Shown here: positions 34,572 through 44,016 of the stretch, piece by piece
How positions within the stretch are numbered: the first letter of the stretch is position 1
How the letters are laid out: each line of letters opens with the position of its first letter
Source of the DNA: Flavobacterium ajazii
GTDB taxonomy: Bacteria; Bacteroidota; Bacteroidia; Flavobacteriales; Flavobacteriaceae
Direction: 5' to 3'
Assembly: GCF_010614725.1 (NCBI RefSeq)
Contig: NZ_JAAEHL010000009.1
Location: 124,001 to 188,000 of the forward strand
DNA length: 64,000 nt
Notes under the pieces: generated by a model
What the model saw: the letters and a program-made list of their open reading frames with translations, nothing else
The model's database searches: none
Told to the model about the DNA's origin: nothing
Translations under genes and position numbers: made by a program

Positions 34572-36230
34572 TTAATTTCCCCATCCCTTAATAACTTTCA
34601 CTGTTTCTGTTTTTACATTAGTTTTTATCTTTACCAGATAAACTCCCTGAGCGTAATTGCCTAAATTAATTGGTACCGTTCTGCCCGAAATAGCAAAATG
34701 CTGTAAAGTATGCCCCATTATATCTATAACTGTGGCTGTTCCTTCTTTAAAATCATGACCTATTATAACATTTGTAAACGATCCTGCAGGGTTGGGAATA
34801 GCCTCGATTGTAGCTTTTACTTTCTCTACTTTAGCTTTGTCTTTTAGCTTTACTACCCAAAAATCATTGCTGCCTATAGCTGAATTTTTATCTTTGGATG
34901 AATCGGAATTTGAAGTACCAGCCATTAAATATCCGCCATCACGGGTTTCAAACAATTTTCTTAGAATATCTTCTCCATTGCTTCCGACTGTTTTGCTCCA
35001 GAATTCTTCTCCATCCTTATCAATTTTCATTGCGATATAATCATTAATACCATCTTGTTCTTTTCCAACACCTGCTTTTTTTGCCATATCATTGATCAAC
35101 GAACGCTTTGCTTCTGTTTTTGCGTATCCCCCAATGAGATAACTTTGGTCATCATTTACAACCATAGAAGTCAAAATATCTACTTTACCAAAATCATAGG
35201 TTTTACTCCAGATAACTCCTCCTTCCTTATCTAATTTAAGAACCCAGTAATCTGTTCCATTACTTACAATTCCTCCTAAAGGCGTTAATGGATTTTTACT
35301 GTTAGAATTTCCTCCTACTATATAACCTTCATCTTTAGTCTGATAAATAATATAGGGCTGGTCATCTCCATCGGCGCCATAAGTTTGCTGCCACTCGATA
35401 GTTCCAAGATCATTTATTTTGATTATCCAATAGTCACCAGCTCCTCTGTTTCCCTCTGTTTTATCTCCTGAAACAGGCGAATTTGAATAGCCCAGCAAAA
35501 TATAACCGTTGTCTGTGGTTTGCTGCATGCTTCGAAGTATATCTGCATATTGTCCGCCAAAAGTTTTTTGCCATTCTATATTCCCTTCTTTATCTAATTT
35601 GACAACCCAATAATCCATATTACCCCTGCTTTTCTCAGATTTGTTAAATGAATTTTTGCTAGTATTTGCTTTAGAGGTTTCAATTGGTTTATTGTCAGCT
35701 ATTGGACCCGATCCTGATGAACCACCTAAAATATAACCTCCGTCTTTTGCCTGAAAAACGCACAGTAATTCATCCTGACCACTTCCTCCTATTGTTCTTT
35801 GCCATTGTTCTTCTCCTCTTGCATCAAGTTTAATTACCCAAAAATCGGCCAGACCTTTACAGGGTTCTTTTTTCTGAAACCCTTCAGGTGAATCAGAAGT
35901 ACCAGCCAGTATAAATCCGCCGTCGCGGGTACCTTTTATACTTTGCAGTAAATCAAATCCACTTCCGCCAAAACTTTTCTGCCAGTCAAGATCCCCTTTT
36001 TCATCCATTTTCCAAATCCAGTAATCCAAATCACCATGATTGTCTTCGGTTTTGTTCCCGGTTTTGTCTGACAAAGAACTTCCTGCCAGAATAAAACCAT
36101 AATCGGCTGTAGGTATGGCGTCAAAAAGATAATCTGCATGTTTGCCTCCATATGATTTTTCCCAAAGGATATCCTGAGAATAATTTGAAGCCGAAATAAG
36201 AATAAGAAGTGATAAGTAAAGTTTTTTCAT
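34572..36230 (-). CDS. T9SS cargo with repeated beta-propeller-like units
   Basis: The ATG at 36230 gives a signal peptide (MKKLYLSLLILISASNYSQ). The mature part has about seven repeats of the form W-x-K-(S/T)-(Y/F)-G-G, a GG(Y/F)ILAG core and D(Y/F)W(I/V)-x-K (for example DGGFILAGTSDSP and DGGYILGGSSGSG), consistent with a beta-propeller. The final 80 residues are a type A sorting domain (NPAGSFTNVIIGHDFKEG, GHTLQHFAISG, YAQGVYLVKIKT). Export to the surface by T9SS is expected. It lies 26 nt upstream of the Rhs-like gene on the same strand and is probably the first gene of the toxin operon. Confidence 0.83.
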   Translation of the reverse strand: MKKLYLSLLILISASNYSQDILWEKSYGGKHADYLFDAIPTADYGFILAGSSLSDKTGNKTEDNHGDLDYWIWKMDEKGDLDWQKSFGGSGFDLLQSIKGTRDGGFILAGTSDSPEGFQKKEPCKGLADFWVIKLDARGEEQWQRTIGGSGQDELLCVFQAKDGGYILGGSSGSGPIADNKPIETSKANTSKNSFNKSEKSRGNMDYWVVKLDKEGNIEWQKTFGGQYADILRSMQQTTDNGYILLGYSNSPVSGDKTEGNRGAGDYWIIKINDLGTIEWQQTYGADGDDQPYIIYQTKDEGYIVGGNSNSKNPLTPLGGIVSNGTDYWVLKLDKEGGVIWSKTYDFGKVDILTSMVVNDDQSYLIGGYAKTEAKRSLINDMAKKAGVGKEQDGINDYIAMKIDKDGEEFWSKTVGSNGEDILRKLFETRDGGYLMAGTSNSDSSKDKNSAIGSNDFWVVKLKDKAKVEKVKATIEAIPNPAGSFTNVIIGHDFKEGTATVIDIMGHTLQHFAISGRTVPINLGNYAQGVYLVKIKTNVKTETVKVIKGWGN

Positions 36231-36449
36231 AAGCACTTTTACAGGTAATTGAATCATTTTATTTTCCGCAAATCTAATGAAGATATATGTAAAATTTTTC
36301 TGCTTTTTGTCCGTACCCTTCAGTTTTCTAATACTTTAACAAAACAAAAAAACCAACACATTGAATACGAATAATTTAAAAACCAGGCAGTTTAAAAAAC
36401 AGGTATTTTTACTTATGATTTTATAGACAGAAAGAAGCTTTATCACTAA

Positions 36450-36482
36450 TTCAAATTTTCTTCAAAATTCATTCGTAAATTG
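36450..36482 (+). promoter_or_regulatory. Tandem 11-bp repeat box upstream of the response regulator gene
   Basis: Three consecutive 11-mers start with TTC: TTCAAATTTTC (36450), TTCAAAATTCA (36461) and TTCGTAAATTG (36472). OmpR/PhoB-type regulators bind direct repeats with this period. Similar pairs lie upstream of 38484, 40971 and 44017. The last unit ends 4 nt before the ATG, so the message may be nearly leaderless. Confidence 0.5.
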
Positions 36483-36486
36483 CAGC

Positions 36487-37164
36487 ATGAAGATTTTGAT
36501 AATAGAAGATGAGCGCGAAATTGCGCAAAGTATTCAGGGGTACTTTAAAACGAACGGCATTCAGTGTGAAACAGCCGAAAATTATAATTTGGCCCTCACT
36601 AAAATTAACAGTTACGATTATGACTGCATATTATTGGACCTTATGCTGCCGGACGGAGACGGATTTGAGATACTAAAAGAGTTAAAATCAAAAAACAAAA
36701 CGGAAGGTGTTATTATTATTTCGGCAAAAGAAAATCTGGAAACCCGTTTAGAAGGTTTCAATCTCGGAGCAGATGATTACCTTACCAAGCCTTTTCATCT
36801 AGCAGAATTACTGGTTCGGATGCAGGCGCTTATAAGACGAAAAAACTTTAAAGGAAGTAACAGCATTGTTTTTAATGAAATTGTAGTTGATATTTTTTCT
36901 AAAACGGTTGCTGTAAATGATACCAAACTGGATCTCACTAAAAAAGAACTGGATTTACTGCTCTTTTTGATAGGCAACGAAAATAAAGTATTGTCTAAAT
37001 CGGCTATTGCGGAACATCTTTCAGGCGATATGGCGGACATGCTCGACAATCATGATTTTATATACGCACACATTAAAAATCTTAAAAAGAAACTAACACA
37101 AGCCGGTGGTGGAGATTATATCAAAACAGTTTATGGTTTGGGATACAAATGGGAAAATGAATAA
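36487..37164 (+). CDS. OmpR/PhoB-family response regulator
   Basis: The receiver domain (1-120) has the acidic pocket at E7/D8, phospho-acceptor D51 in CILLDLMLP, and the conserved lysine K101 in ADDYLTKPFH. A winged-helix DNA-binding domain follows (LTKKELDLLLFLIGNENKVLSK, YIKTVYGLGYKWE). The gene overlaps the sensor kinase by 8 nt (ATGAATAA), so both proteins are co-translated. A tandem repeat box just upstream suggests autoregulation. Downstream genes with the same box are its likely targets. Confidence 0.95.
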   Translation: MKILIIEDEREIAQSIQGYFKTNGIQCETAENYNLALTKINSYDYDCILLDLMLPDGDGFEILKELKSKNKTEGVIIISAKENLETRLEGFNLGADDYLTKPFHLAELLVRMQALIRRKNFKGSNSIVFNEIVVDIFSKTVAVNDTKLDLTKKELDLLLFLIGNENKVLSKSAIAEHLSGDMADMLDNHDFIYAHIKNLKKKLTQAGGGDYIKTVYGLGYKWENE

Positions 37165-38422
37165 TAAAAAACTGCTTCATAAAACCACCAACAGCTTTCT
37201 TATTTATGCTGTTATCATATTGCTGACAGCGGCTCCGGTATTTTATTATATCTGCCAATGGCTTTATATTTATGAAACCGATGAAGTGTTGCTTTTTCAT
37301 AAAGGTGATTTTGTCAACCAAAGCCACCAAAATTATACAGCTAATGATATCGCTGCATGGAATAAATACAACCAAAATGTTACGATTGTGACCGATATGG
37401 GGGTAAAAAAAGACTCAATCGTAGGCAAAATGCTGTTTGAACCTGAAGCCAATGAAGAGGAACCCTTCAGAATTTTATACGCTCCGGTTGACATCAACGG
37501 AAAAAGGTATACCTACATAGAAAAGCGCAATCTGGTGGAAATGGAAGGAATGGTTTTTAGTGTTGCAGCCATGTTCCTTTTCATCATTATGATTCTGTTA
37601 ATTGGTATCATCTGGATTTCAAAACGATTAGCCGCAAAAATCTGGAAACCTTTTTATAACACACTCGGACAGATACAGGATTTTGAAATTGACAAAAATA
37701 ATCCCCCACATTTTATTCCGACTGATATAGACGAATTTGACCGCCTTAACAAAAGCCTGGAACGCCTAATTGAAAAAAATACAGCCATATACAAAAGCCA
37801 AAGGGAATTTGTAGAAAATGCCGCTCATGAACTCCAGACGCCTTTGGCATTATTTCAAACCAAAATTGATACGCTCCTGCAATTAGATTTAACCAAAGAG
37901 CAGGCTGAATTAGTCGGGGCTCTAAATAAAGATGTTTCAAGACTCAACAGACTCAATAAGAACTTATTATTGCTTTCTAAAATTGATAATGAAATTTATC
38001 CGGAGCAGGAAACTATAGTTTTAAATGACTATATTGAAAAACATCTCGACTTCTTTACCGAACAGGCTCAGGCAAAGAATTTGACGATTACTACCAACCT
38101 TAGAAATACCTTAAGCATCAAGGGAAACAAAGCACTTGCAGAAGTATTACTTAATAATTTATTTCTGAACGCTATTCGTCACAATGTAAAAAACGGTGTA
38201 ATCGAGATTGTAACAGATAATAATACCCTGAAGTTTATTAACACCGGTCCTGAAATACTCTTGGCTGAACAAACTATTTTTAATCGTTTTTCAAAAGTAA
38301 ATCCTTCTTCGCAGGGCAATGGGCTTGGTCTGGCTATTATTAAGAAGATATGTGATATCAGTCAGTGGAATATCCGTTATTCATTTGATAATAATCTGCA
38401 TATTTTCGAGGTTACCTTCTAA
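37157..38422 (+). CDS. Two-component sensor histidine kinase
   Basis: I use the ATG at 37157, overlapping the regulator stop, which gives 421 residues and a natural N-terminal membrane helix. Two membrane helices (about 13-35 and 135-155) flank a periplasmic sensor of about 95 residues with several acidic residues. The phospho-acceptor His224 sits in ENAAHELQTPLALFQTKID. An N box (LFLNAIRHN) and a short ATP lid with GNGLGLAIIKKICD follow. The sensed signal is unknown; the downstream genes point to an envelope lipid or antimicrobial-peptide stress. Confidence 0.93.
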   Translation: MNNKKLLHKTTNSFLIYAVIILLTAAPVFYYICQWLYIYETDEVLLFHKGDFVNQSHQNYTANDIAAWNKYNQNVTIVTDMGVKKDSIVGKMLFEPEANEEEPFRILYAPVDINGKRYTYIEKRNLVEMEGMVFSVAAMFLFIIMILLIGIIWISKRLAAKIWKPFYNTLGQIQDFEIDKNNPPHFIPTDIDEFDRLNKSLERLIEKNTAIYKSQREFVENAAHELQTPLALFQTKIDTLLQLDLTKEQAELVGALNKDVSRLNRLNKNLLLLSKIDNEIYPEQETIVLNDYIEKHLDFFTEQAQAKNLTITTNLRNTLSIKGNKALAEVLLNNLFLNAIRHNVKNGVIEIVTDNNTLKFINTGPEILLAEQTIFNRFSKVNPSSQGNGLGLAIIKKICDISQWNIRYSFDNNLHIFEVTF

Positions 38423-38424
38423 AA

Positions 38425-38446
38425 TTCAAACTTCCTACAGAATCGG
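38425..38446 (+). promoter_or_regulatory. Tandem 11-bp repeat box upstream of the TonB-like receptor gene
   Basis: TTCAAACTTCC and TACAGAATCGG lie head to tail between the kinase stop and the ATG at 38484. GAGCTTTG follows at 38451-38458, close to the -7 consensus. The arrangement matches the boxes near 40917 and 43917. Confidence 0.45.
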
Positions 38447-38483
38447 GTCTGAGCTTTGTACTATTCTTTTTTAAATAGTACGA

Positions 38484-40895
38484 ATGAAACTTAAAAAACT
38501 CCTGTTGTTATCTTTTTTGCTGATAACAATACTGCAGTCAACCGCTCAAAAAAAATCCGTAACCATTTCCGGAATCATAAAGGACAGCAGTTCTAAAATT
38601 GCTGTTCCGTATGCTAATATCATTTTGAAATCTCCAAAAGATCCAAAGATTTTTTTTGGTACTGTAAGCGGTGATGACGGACGGTTTACAATCGCAGCTG
38701 TAAATTCCGGAAACTATATTTTGGAAATAAGTGTTATCGGTTTTAAAACTAAGTCGAAAACCTTATTCATAGGTACACTTTCTGATTATTTAGACCTCGG
38801 AAATATCGAAATTGAGGAAAATATTAATGCACTTGCAGAGGTAATTGTCAACGGAACAACCAAACAGACTCCTGTAACAATGGATAAAAAAGTGTTTGCG
38901 GTTGCTGATAATATTACCCAAAGTGGTGGTTCGGTACTGCAGTCTATGCAAAATCTTCCGGGAGTTACCGTCAATAATGGTAAAATTCTGCTTAGGGGAA
39001 ATGATAAGGTAATGGTTTTAATTGATGGCAAACAAACTGCTTTAACAGGTTTTGGAAACCAGTCAGGACTTGACAATATTCCTGCTTCTGCAATCGAAAA
39101 AATTGAAATCATCAATAATCCATCCTCCAAATATGATGCAAACGGAAATGCCGGAATCATCAACATCATTTACAAAAAAAACAAACAGGATGGGTTAAAC
39201 GGAAAAATAGGTATTGGCTCTGGATATGGGGCATTGTGGGAACGGCAGGCAAATCTTCCTACTGTTAGTCCTCAATATCAGATGACTCCCAAAATCAATC
39301 CGAGTCTTTCGTTAAATTACAGAAAAAACAAAATCAACACCTATTTACAAGCCGATTATCTTTATACAGAAACACTCAATAAAAACGAGTTTGTTACCCG
39401 TACCTATGATGACGGAACGATAATCAATCAGCAAACCAGACGAAACAGGGATACCCATTTTACCACCCTTAAAAGCGGAGTTGACTGGAATTACGATGAC
39501 CGGAATACTTTTTCTTTTTCCGGTCTTTTTGGAAGCGAAAAAATTATAGACCACGGTGAAGAACCTTTCTTTAACCATGATTATTCGGAGCGATTGCGTT
39601 TGTGGCAGTTTTTGGAAGATGAACTCAAAACGACTATCATGGCCAGTGCTTCTTATCAGCATAAATTCAGTCAGGCAGGACGCAAACTGAACGCAGGTAT
39701 CAATTATACCTACCACAGAGAAGATGAAAAATATTTCTTTGATAATATAATGCCAACTTTTACAGGTCACGATGCTTTTAAACTGCTTTCGGATGAGAAA
39801 GTGATCGACCTTAACTTTGATTATGTTCAGCCCTTAAAATATGGACGTTTTGAGACCGGAATAAAATTCAGAAGCCGAGAAATCCCTACAAATATGCAAT
39901 TTTTTCCGGGAGAGAATTCGCCTATCGATGCTGATGCCGGAGGCTGGGCTACATACAAAGAAATTATTCCTGCCTTTTATGGAAGCTATATTTATGAAAC
40001 CGAAAAAATTGAAGCAGAACTCGGACTGCGTTATGAATACGTTCATCTTAAGTACGATGTAAATCCAGATCATCCTACTTATAAAAGTGACGGCTACAGT
40101 TATACAGAACCTTTTCCGAGTGTGAAACTGGCTTATAAAATCAATGACAACAATAAAATCACAGCTTTTTACAACCGCCGTGTAGACAGGCCTAACGAAG
40201 TTGACATCCGAATTTTCCCTAAATACGATGATGCCGAAATTATCAAGGTAGGAAACCCTGGCCTGCGCCCACAATTTACAAGTGCTTTTGAAGTAGGTTA
40301 TAAAACTGATTTTGAAAAAGGATATTTTTTAGGTTCATTTTATTACAGAGTTATAAATGATGCTATAACTCGAATTGCCACAACTGTTCCGGGAAGTCCG
40401 CTTATCTACAATGTCTTTCAAAATGCCAAAGAAAGTTCTTCTTTTGGGGCAGAACTAGTTTATACAAAAGAACTTAGCTCCTGGTATTCTTTTAATCTGA
40501 ATGGGAATATCTATAAAAATACAATAGACGCTTTTACTGTGACCAATTTGTATCCTGTCGCATCGACCTATCACGGCGATCTTCAGGAAGTAACTTCCGG
40601 AAATTTAAAATGGAACAATACTTTTCTGTTCAGTAAAACACTTTCGGGACAGGTTTCGATGGTTTATCTCGCACCGGATATTATTCCGCAAGGAAAAACT
40701 GATTCACGGTTTTCTGCAGATCTGGGTATAAAAAAACTGGTTCAAAAAGGAAAAGGCGAAGTATTCCTTAACGCTACTGATATTTTCAACACCCTAGTCA
40801 TAAAGAAAGAAATACAGGGCGAAGGATTTAGCTATACCAGTAAAGATTATTATGAAACACAAGTAATCCGTTTTGGTTACAGCTATAAATTCTGA
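38484..40895 (+). CDS. TonB-dependent receptor-like outer-membrane beta-barrel protein
   Basis: A signal peptide (about 1-21) precedes a carboxypeptidase-regulatory-like domain (about 25-115; SGIIKDSSSKIAVPYANIILKS). A plug (LQSMQNLPGVTVNNGKILLRG, NPSSKYDANGNAGIINIIYKK) leads into the OMP_b-brl_3 type barrel to residue 803 ending FGYSYKF. It lacks an STN domain, so regulation by a FecR-type factor is not expected. It follows the two-component system and shares its candidate regulator box. It may import or sense an envelope-related ligand. Several Bacteroidota two-component loci carry such receptors. Confidence 0.88.
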   Translation: MKLKKLLLLSFLLITILQSTAQKKSVTISGIIKDSSSKIAVPYANIILKSPKDPKIFFGTVSGDDGRFTIAAVNSGNYILEISVIGFKTKSKTLFIGTLSDYLDLGNIEIEENINALAEVIVNGTTKQTPVTMDKKVFAVADNITQSGGSVLQSMQNLPGVTVNNGKILLRGNDKVMVLIDGKQTALTGFGNQSGLDNIPASAIEKIEIINNPSSKYDANGNAGIINIIYKKNKQDGLNGKIGIGSGYGALWERQANLPTVSPQYQMTPKINPSLSLNYRKNKINTYLQADYLYTETLNKNEFVTRTYDDGTIINQQTRRNRDTHFTTLKSGVDWNYDDRNTFSFSGLFGSEKIIDHGEEPFFNHDYSERLRLWQFLEDELKTTIMASASYQHKFSQAGRKLNAGINYTYHREDEKYFFDNIMPTFTGHDAFKLLSDEKVIDLNFDYVQPLKYGRFETGIKFRSREIPTNMQFFPGENSPIDADAGGWATYKEIIPAFYGSYIYETEKIEAELGLRYEYVHLKYDVNPDHPTYKSDGYSYTEPFPSVKLAYKINDNNKITAFYNRRVDRPNEVDIRIFPKYDDAEIIKVGNPGLRPQFTSAFEVGYKTDFEKGYFLGSFYYRVINDAITRIATTVPGSPLIYNVFQNAKESSSFGAELVYTKELSSWYSFNLNGNIYKNTIDAFTVTNLYPVASTYHGDLQEVTSGNLKWNNTFLFSKTLSGQVSMVYLAPDIIPQGKTDSRFSADLGIKKLVQKGKGEVFLNATDIFNTLVIKKEIQGEGFSYTSKDYYETQVIRFGYSYKF

Positions 40896-40916
40896 TTTCA
40901 TAATAAAAACTAAAAT

Positions 40917-40938
40917 TCAAAATAAATTCAGAATTGGG
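40917..40938 (+). promoter_or_regulatory. Tandem 11-bp repeat box upstream of the transferase gene
   Basis: TTCAAAATAAA and TTCAGAATTGG are head to tail. AAAATTTG at 40944-40951 is a near -7 element downstream at the spacing seen for the 38425 box. Confidence 0.5.
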
Positions 40939-40970
40939 TTATAAAATTTGCCTTTCCTTAAATAATAATC

Positions 40971-42929
40971 ATGAAAAAATTATCTCATAAATACGGCAGA
41001 TACTCGCTATTACTACATTTTGTGATCTGGTTTTTAATCCTTTCACAATGTTTAAGAATCTGTTTTTTTGTCTGGCAGTATGACGAAGTTTCCCTGAATG
41101 TGATAGATTTTTTAAGAACACTTATAACAGGTCTCTTCTTTGATTTGGGAACCGTTGTTTTCATATCAATCTGTAGTATTTTATATTACAGCATCATGCC
41201 AAATAAATGGGTTGGTTCTGTTTTGGATAAAGTCCTGATTTATTTTTTCACATCACTAACCGTTTTTATACTTGTTTTCACCTTTTTTGCCGAATTGACA
41301 TTTTGGGATGAATTCAAAACACGATTCAATTTTATAGCCGTTGATTATCTGATTTATACACACGAAGTTGTAGCCAATATTGAACAGTCTTACCCGCTTC
41401 CGCTTTTAATTGGCGGTGTGCTGCTGTTTACTTTGGCATTTTTGTTTCTTTTTTATAAAAACAGAGCTTTCACAACAACTTTTAACTCTAAAGCCAGTTT
41501 AAAAATCAGACTTTCTGTTTTATTTCCTACGGCTTTTACGGCCCTGTTTTTTGCTTTTTTCATTACTAACAATCAGGCAGAATGGTCTTCGAACCGCTAT
41601 AATTCGGAAATTTCAAAATCAGGTATTTATTCTTTTTTTGCTGCTTTCAGAAACAATCAGATGAAATATGTTGATTTTTATACTTCAACCCATAACAACA
41701 CGGCTTTTGGCATTATCAGAAAAAAACTAGCTTCTTCAGATGCGGTTTATTCTAAAAACAACTACTCCATTCACAGAAAAATTACAGAAACTACACCTTC
41801 TCTTCAAAATAAAAATGTTGTTTTTATTCTTGTGGAAAGCCTTAGCGGAAGCTTCCTAAAAGAATTTGGCAACAAAGAAAACATCACTCCGTTTCTGGAC
41901 AGCCTTACGCAGAAAAGTGTTTTTTTTGAAGATTTATACGCTACCGGAACCAGAACTGTGAGAGGTATGGAAGCCGTTACTTTGTGCATTCCTCCCACTC
42001 CGGGGCAAAGTATTGTAAAAAGGCCCAATAACCAAAATCTTTACACAGTATGCAGTGTATTTAAATCCAGAAAATATGACTGTAATTTTTTCTATGGCGG
42101 AGACGGCTATTTTGACAACATGAATGCTTATTTTGGTGGTAACGGTTTTACCATTTACGATCGTGGACGAGGCAGTGTTTTAAGTGACGAAATCAAAACG
42201 ATCCGCAATAATATAAATGATGACGAAGTAACTTTTGAAAATGCCTGGGGAGTCTGCGACGAAGATATTTTTAATAAACTGCTGAAAGTTGCCGATGTAC
42301 AATACAAAAACAGAAAACCGTTTTTCAATTTTGTAATGACGACCTCTAATCACAGGCCTTATACCTACCCTTCCGGAAAAATTGATATTCCGTCAGGCAC
42401 AAGCCGTGAAGGTGCTGTAAAATATACTGATTTTGCACTGAAAGAATTGTTTAAAAAAGCTAAAACAAAACCATGGTTCAAAAACACGGTGTTTGTAATC
42501 ATTGCAGACCATTGTGCCAGCAGTGCAGGAAAAGATGAAATCGATGTGGCCAATTATCACATTCCGGCATTTATTGTCAATCTTCCTGAAGAACAGAATC
42601 AAAAAATTACCAAACAGTGTTCGCAAATTGATCTCTGGCCAACTCTTTTCTCACTTTTTCAGTGGAATTACGAGTCTGATTTTTTTGGAAAAAACGTACT
42701 GGCACCAAAATTCGAAGAACGTGCCTTAATGGGAACTTACCGAAAATTGGTTTTGATGAAAAAAGAAAAAGTAATGATTCTTTCTGACCAGAAAAAGCAG
42801 GCATTTTATTCCTGGAACAAAAAGGATAACAGCCTGACTAAGATTCCAATGAACCACTCTTTTCTGAAAGAGACAATTTCATGGTACCAGACTGCGGATT
42901 ATCTCTTTACCAATAAGCTTTTAAAATAA
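40971..42929 (+). CDS. LTA synthase-like sulfatase-fold membrane transferase (phosphoglycerol or phosphoethanolamine type)
   Basis: Five N-terminal membrane helices (about 10-220) precede an extracytoplasmic alkaline-phosphatase-superfamily domain. The metal-site glutamate lies in VFILVESLSGSF and the nucleophilic threonine in GTRTVRGMEAVTLCIPPTPG. A later metal-site Asp-His occurs in VFVIIADHC. The length of 652 residues fits LtaS-like enzymes. Gram-negative relatives transfer phosphoglycerol or phosphoethanolamine from phospholipids to surface glycans or lipid A, releasing diacylglycerol. The next gene, 3 nt downstream, is a diacylglycerol kinase that could recycle that by-product. The precise donor and acceptor are inferred. 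Confidence 0.87.
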   Translation: MKKLSHKYGRYSLLLHFVIWFLILSQCLRICFFVWQYDEVSLNVIDFLRTLITGLFFDLGTVVFISICSILYYSIMPNKWVGSVLDKVLIYFFTSLTVFILVFTFFAELTFWDEFKTRFNFIAVDYLIYTHEVVANIEQSYPLPLLIGGVLLFTLAFLFLFYKNRAFTTTFNSKASLKIRLSVLFPTAFTALFFAFFITNNQAEWSSNRYNSEISKSGIYSFFAAFRNNQMKYVDFYTSTHNNTAFGIIRKKLASSDAVYSKNNYSIHRKITETTPSLQNKNVVFILVESLSGSFLKEFGNKENITPFLDSLTQKSVFFEDLYATGTRTVRGMEAVTLCIPPTPGQSIVKRPNNQNLYTVCSVFKSRKYDCNFFYGGDGYFDNMNAYFGGNGFTIYDRGRGSVLSDEIKTIRNNINDDEVTFENAWGVCDEDIFNKLLKVADVQYKNRKPFFNFVMTTSNHRPYTYPSGKIDIPSGTSREGAVKYTDFALKELFKKAKTKPWFKNTVFVIIADHCASSAGKDEIDVANYHIPAFIVNLPEEQNQKITKQCSQIDLWPTLFSLFQWNYESDFFGKNVLAPKFEERALMGTYRKLVLMKKEKVMILSDQKKQAFYSWNKKDNSLTKIPMNHSFLKETISWYQTADYLFTNKLLK

Positions 42930-42932
42930 ATA

Positions 42933-43811
42933 ATGACGTATATCCATTTTATCATAAATCCTATTTCAGGAACCGGAAAACATAATCTTTCCACTTCTTA
43001 CATCAAACAGTATTTTTCTGCCGACGAGTATAAAATAAAAGTAGATTATACAAAATATAAAAAACATGCCATTGAACTTACCAAAGCCGCTATAGCATCA
43101 GCACCTGACTGCATTGTTGCGTGCGGAGGTGACGGAACTATTAATGAAGTGGCTTCGTGCTTAATTGGTACAAAAATCAGACTGGGAATAATTCCGGCAG
43201 GGTCAGGAAACGGGCTGGCGTCAAATCTGAAGATTCCGCGTGATTTTGAAAAAGCTTCCACTGTTATTAAAAAAGGGAAAACGGCTTTAATTGATGCAGG
43301 AAAAATTAATCAGCAGTATTTTATCAGCAATACAGGAATCGGTATTGATGCTTTGATTATAAAAAAATATGAGCGTTCAGGCAAAAGAACATTATCTTCT
43401 TATGTTAAAGCGACAATCGCTTCCAGTTTACAATTCAAAACACAGCCTGCTGTTATCACTTTTAACGGAAAAACCATAGTGAGCAAACCTTTTATGGTTT
43501 TTATTTCCAATTCAAATGAAATGGGATACAATATGAGTCTGACACCAAAAGCTTCCCTGAATGACGGCCTGCTTGACCTGGTTGTGATTCCTGAACTTTC
43601 GTTTACAGAAAAATTAGCTCTGGGGTATTACATCCTTCGAAATTCAATTGAGAAATTTAAAAAAGCAGAGCATTTTTTAACACGTGACATCCGTATCGAA
43701 ATGCCACATAAAATATTTACCGATGCCCAGATAGACGGCGAGCAGCATAACCTGAAATCCAATATTGTACAGGCTTCGATACTGCCCGGAGCACTGACTG
43801 TACTGGTCTGA
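42933..43811 (+). CDS. Diacylglycerol/lipid kinase (YegS/DagK type)
   Basis: The ATP-binding NPISGTGKHN motif (9-18) and the GGDGT nucleotide-binding loop (65-69) are present, together with IPAGSGNGLASNLKIP downstream. The length of 292 residues is normal. The gene starts 3 nt after the transferase stop, so the two are translationally coupled. Phosphorylation of diacylglycerol to phosphatidic acid would remove the by-product of the upstream transferase. It is soluble but probably membrane-associated. The family call is firm; the substrate is inferred. Confidence 0.93.
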   Translation: MTYIHFIINPISGTGKHNLSTSYIKQYFSADEYKIKVDYTKYKKHAIELTKAAIASAPDCIVACGGDGTINEVASCLIGTKIRLGIIPAGSGNGLASNLKIPRDFEKASTVIKKGKTALIDAGKINQQYFISNTGIGIDALIIKKYERSGKRTLSSYVKATIASSLQFKTQPAVITFNGKTIVSKPFMVFISNSNEMGYNMSLTPKASLNDGLLDLVVIPELSFTEKLALGYYILRNSIEKFKKAEHFLTRDIRIEMPHKIFTDAQIDGEQHNLKSNIVQASILPGALTVLV

Positions 43812-43832
43812 AACTTTTAAATTTGGTTGCTT

Positions 43833-43880
43833 TCCGGATGTACTGCCCAGCTGAAAGGGAGGTCATCCGGATTTTTTTTG
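43833..43880 (+). terminator. Terminator after the lipid kinase gene
   Basis: TCCGGATG pairs with CATCCGGA across a 23-nt loop and is followed by eight T residues. It separates the transferase/kinase pair from the phosphatase gene, which has its own box at 43917. Confidence 0.8.
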
Positions 43881-43916
43881 TAAATTTTTCTATTTCGTCT
43901 GAAAATACAGAATTTC

Positions 43917-43938
43917 TTCAAAATTGATTCTGAATTTT
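43917..43938 (+). promoter_or_regulatory. Tandem 11-bp repeat box upstream of the PAP2 gene
   Basis: TTCAAAATTGA and TTCTGAATTTT are head to tail, the closest matches to the unit at 36461. TATTCTTA at 43945-43952 is a plausible -7 element. The gene is therefore probably part of the same regulon although a terminator separates it from the kinase. Confidence 0.5.
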
Positions 43939-44016
43939 GTCCTGTATTCTTAACATATTCAATTGTACCTATGAAGCAAAACTACGCTTTTGTTTAACGT
44001 TTTAATTTTACTGAAT

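Noticed and set aside
37106..37156. Long N-terminal start for the histidine kinase
   Set aside because: It lies inside the regulator coding sequence; the ATG at 37157 gives the usual 8-nt overlap and a natural membrane helix.
43990..44016. Upstream TTG start for the PAP2 protein
   Set aside because: The ATG at 44017 directly begins a signal-like hydrophobic segment (MFKTTFLFFLG).
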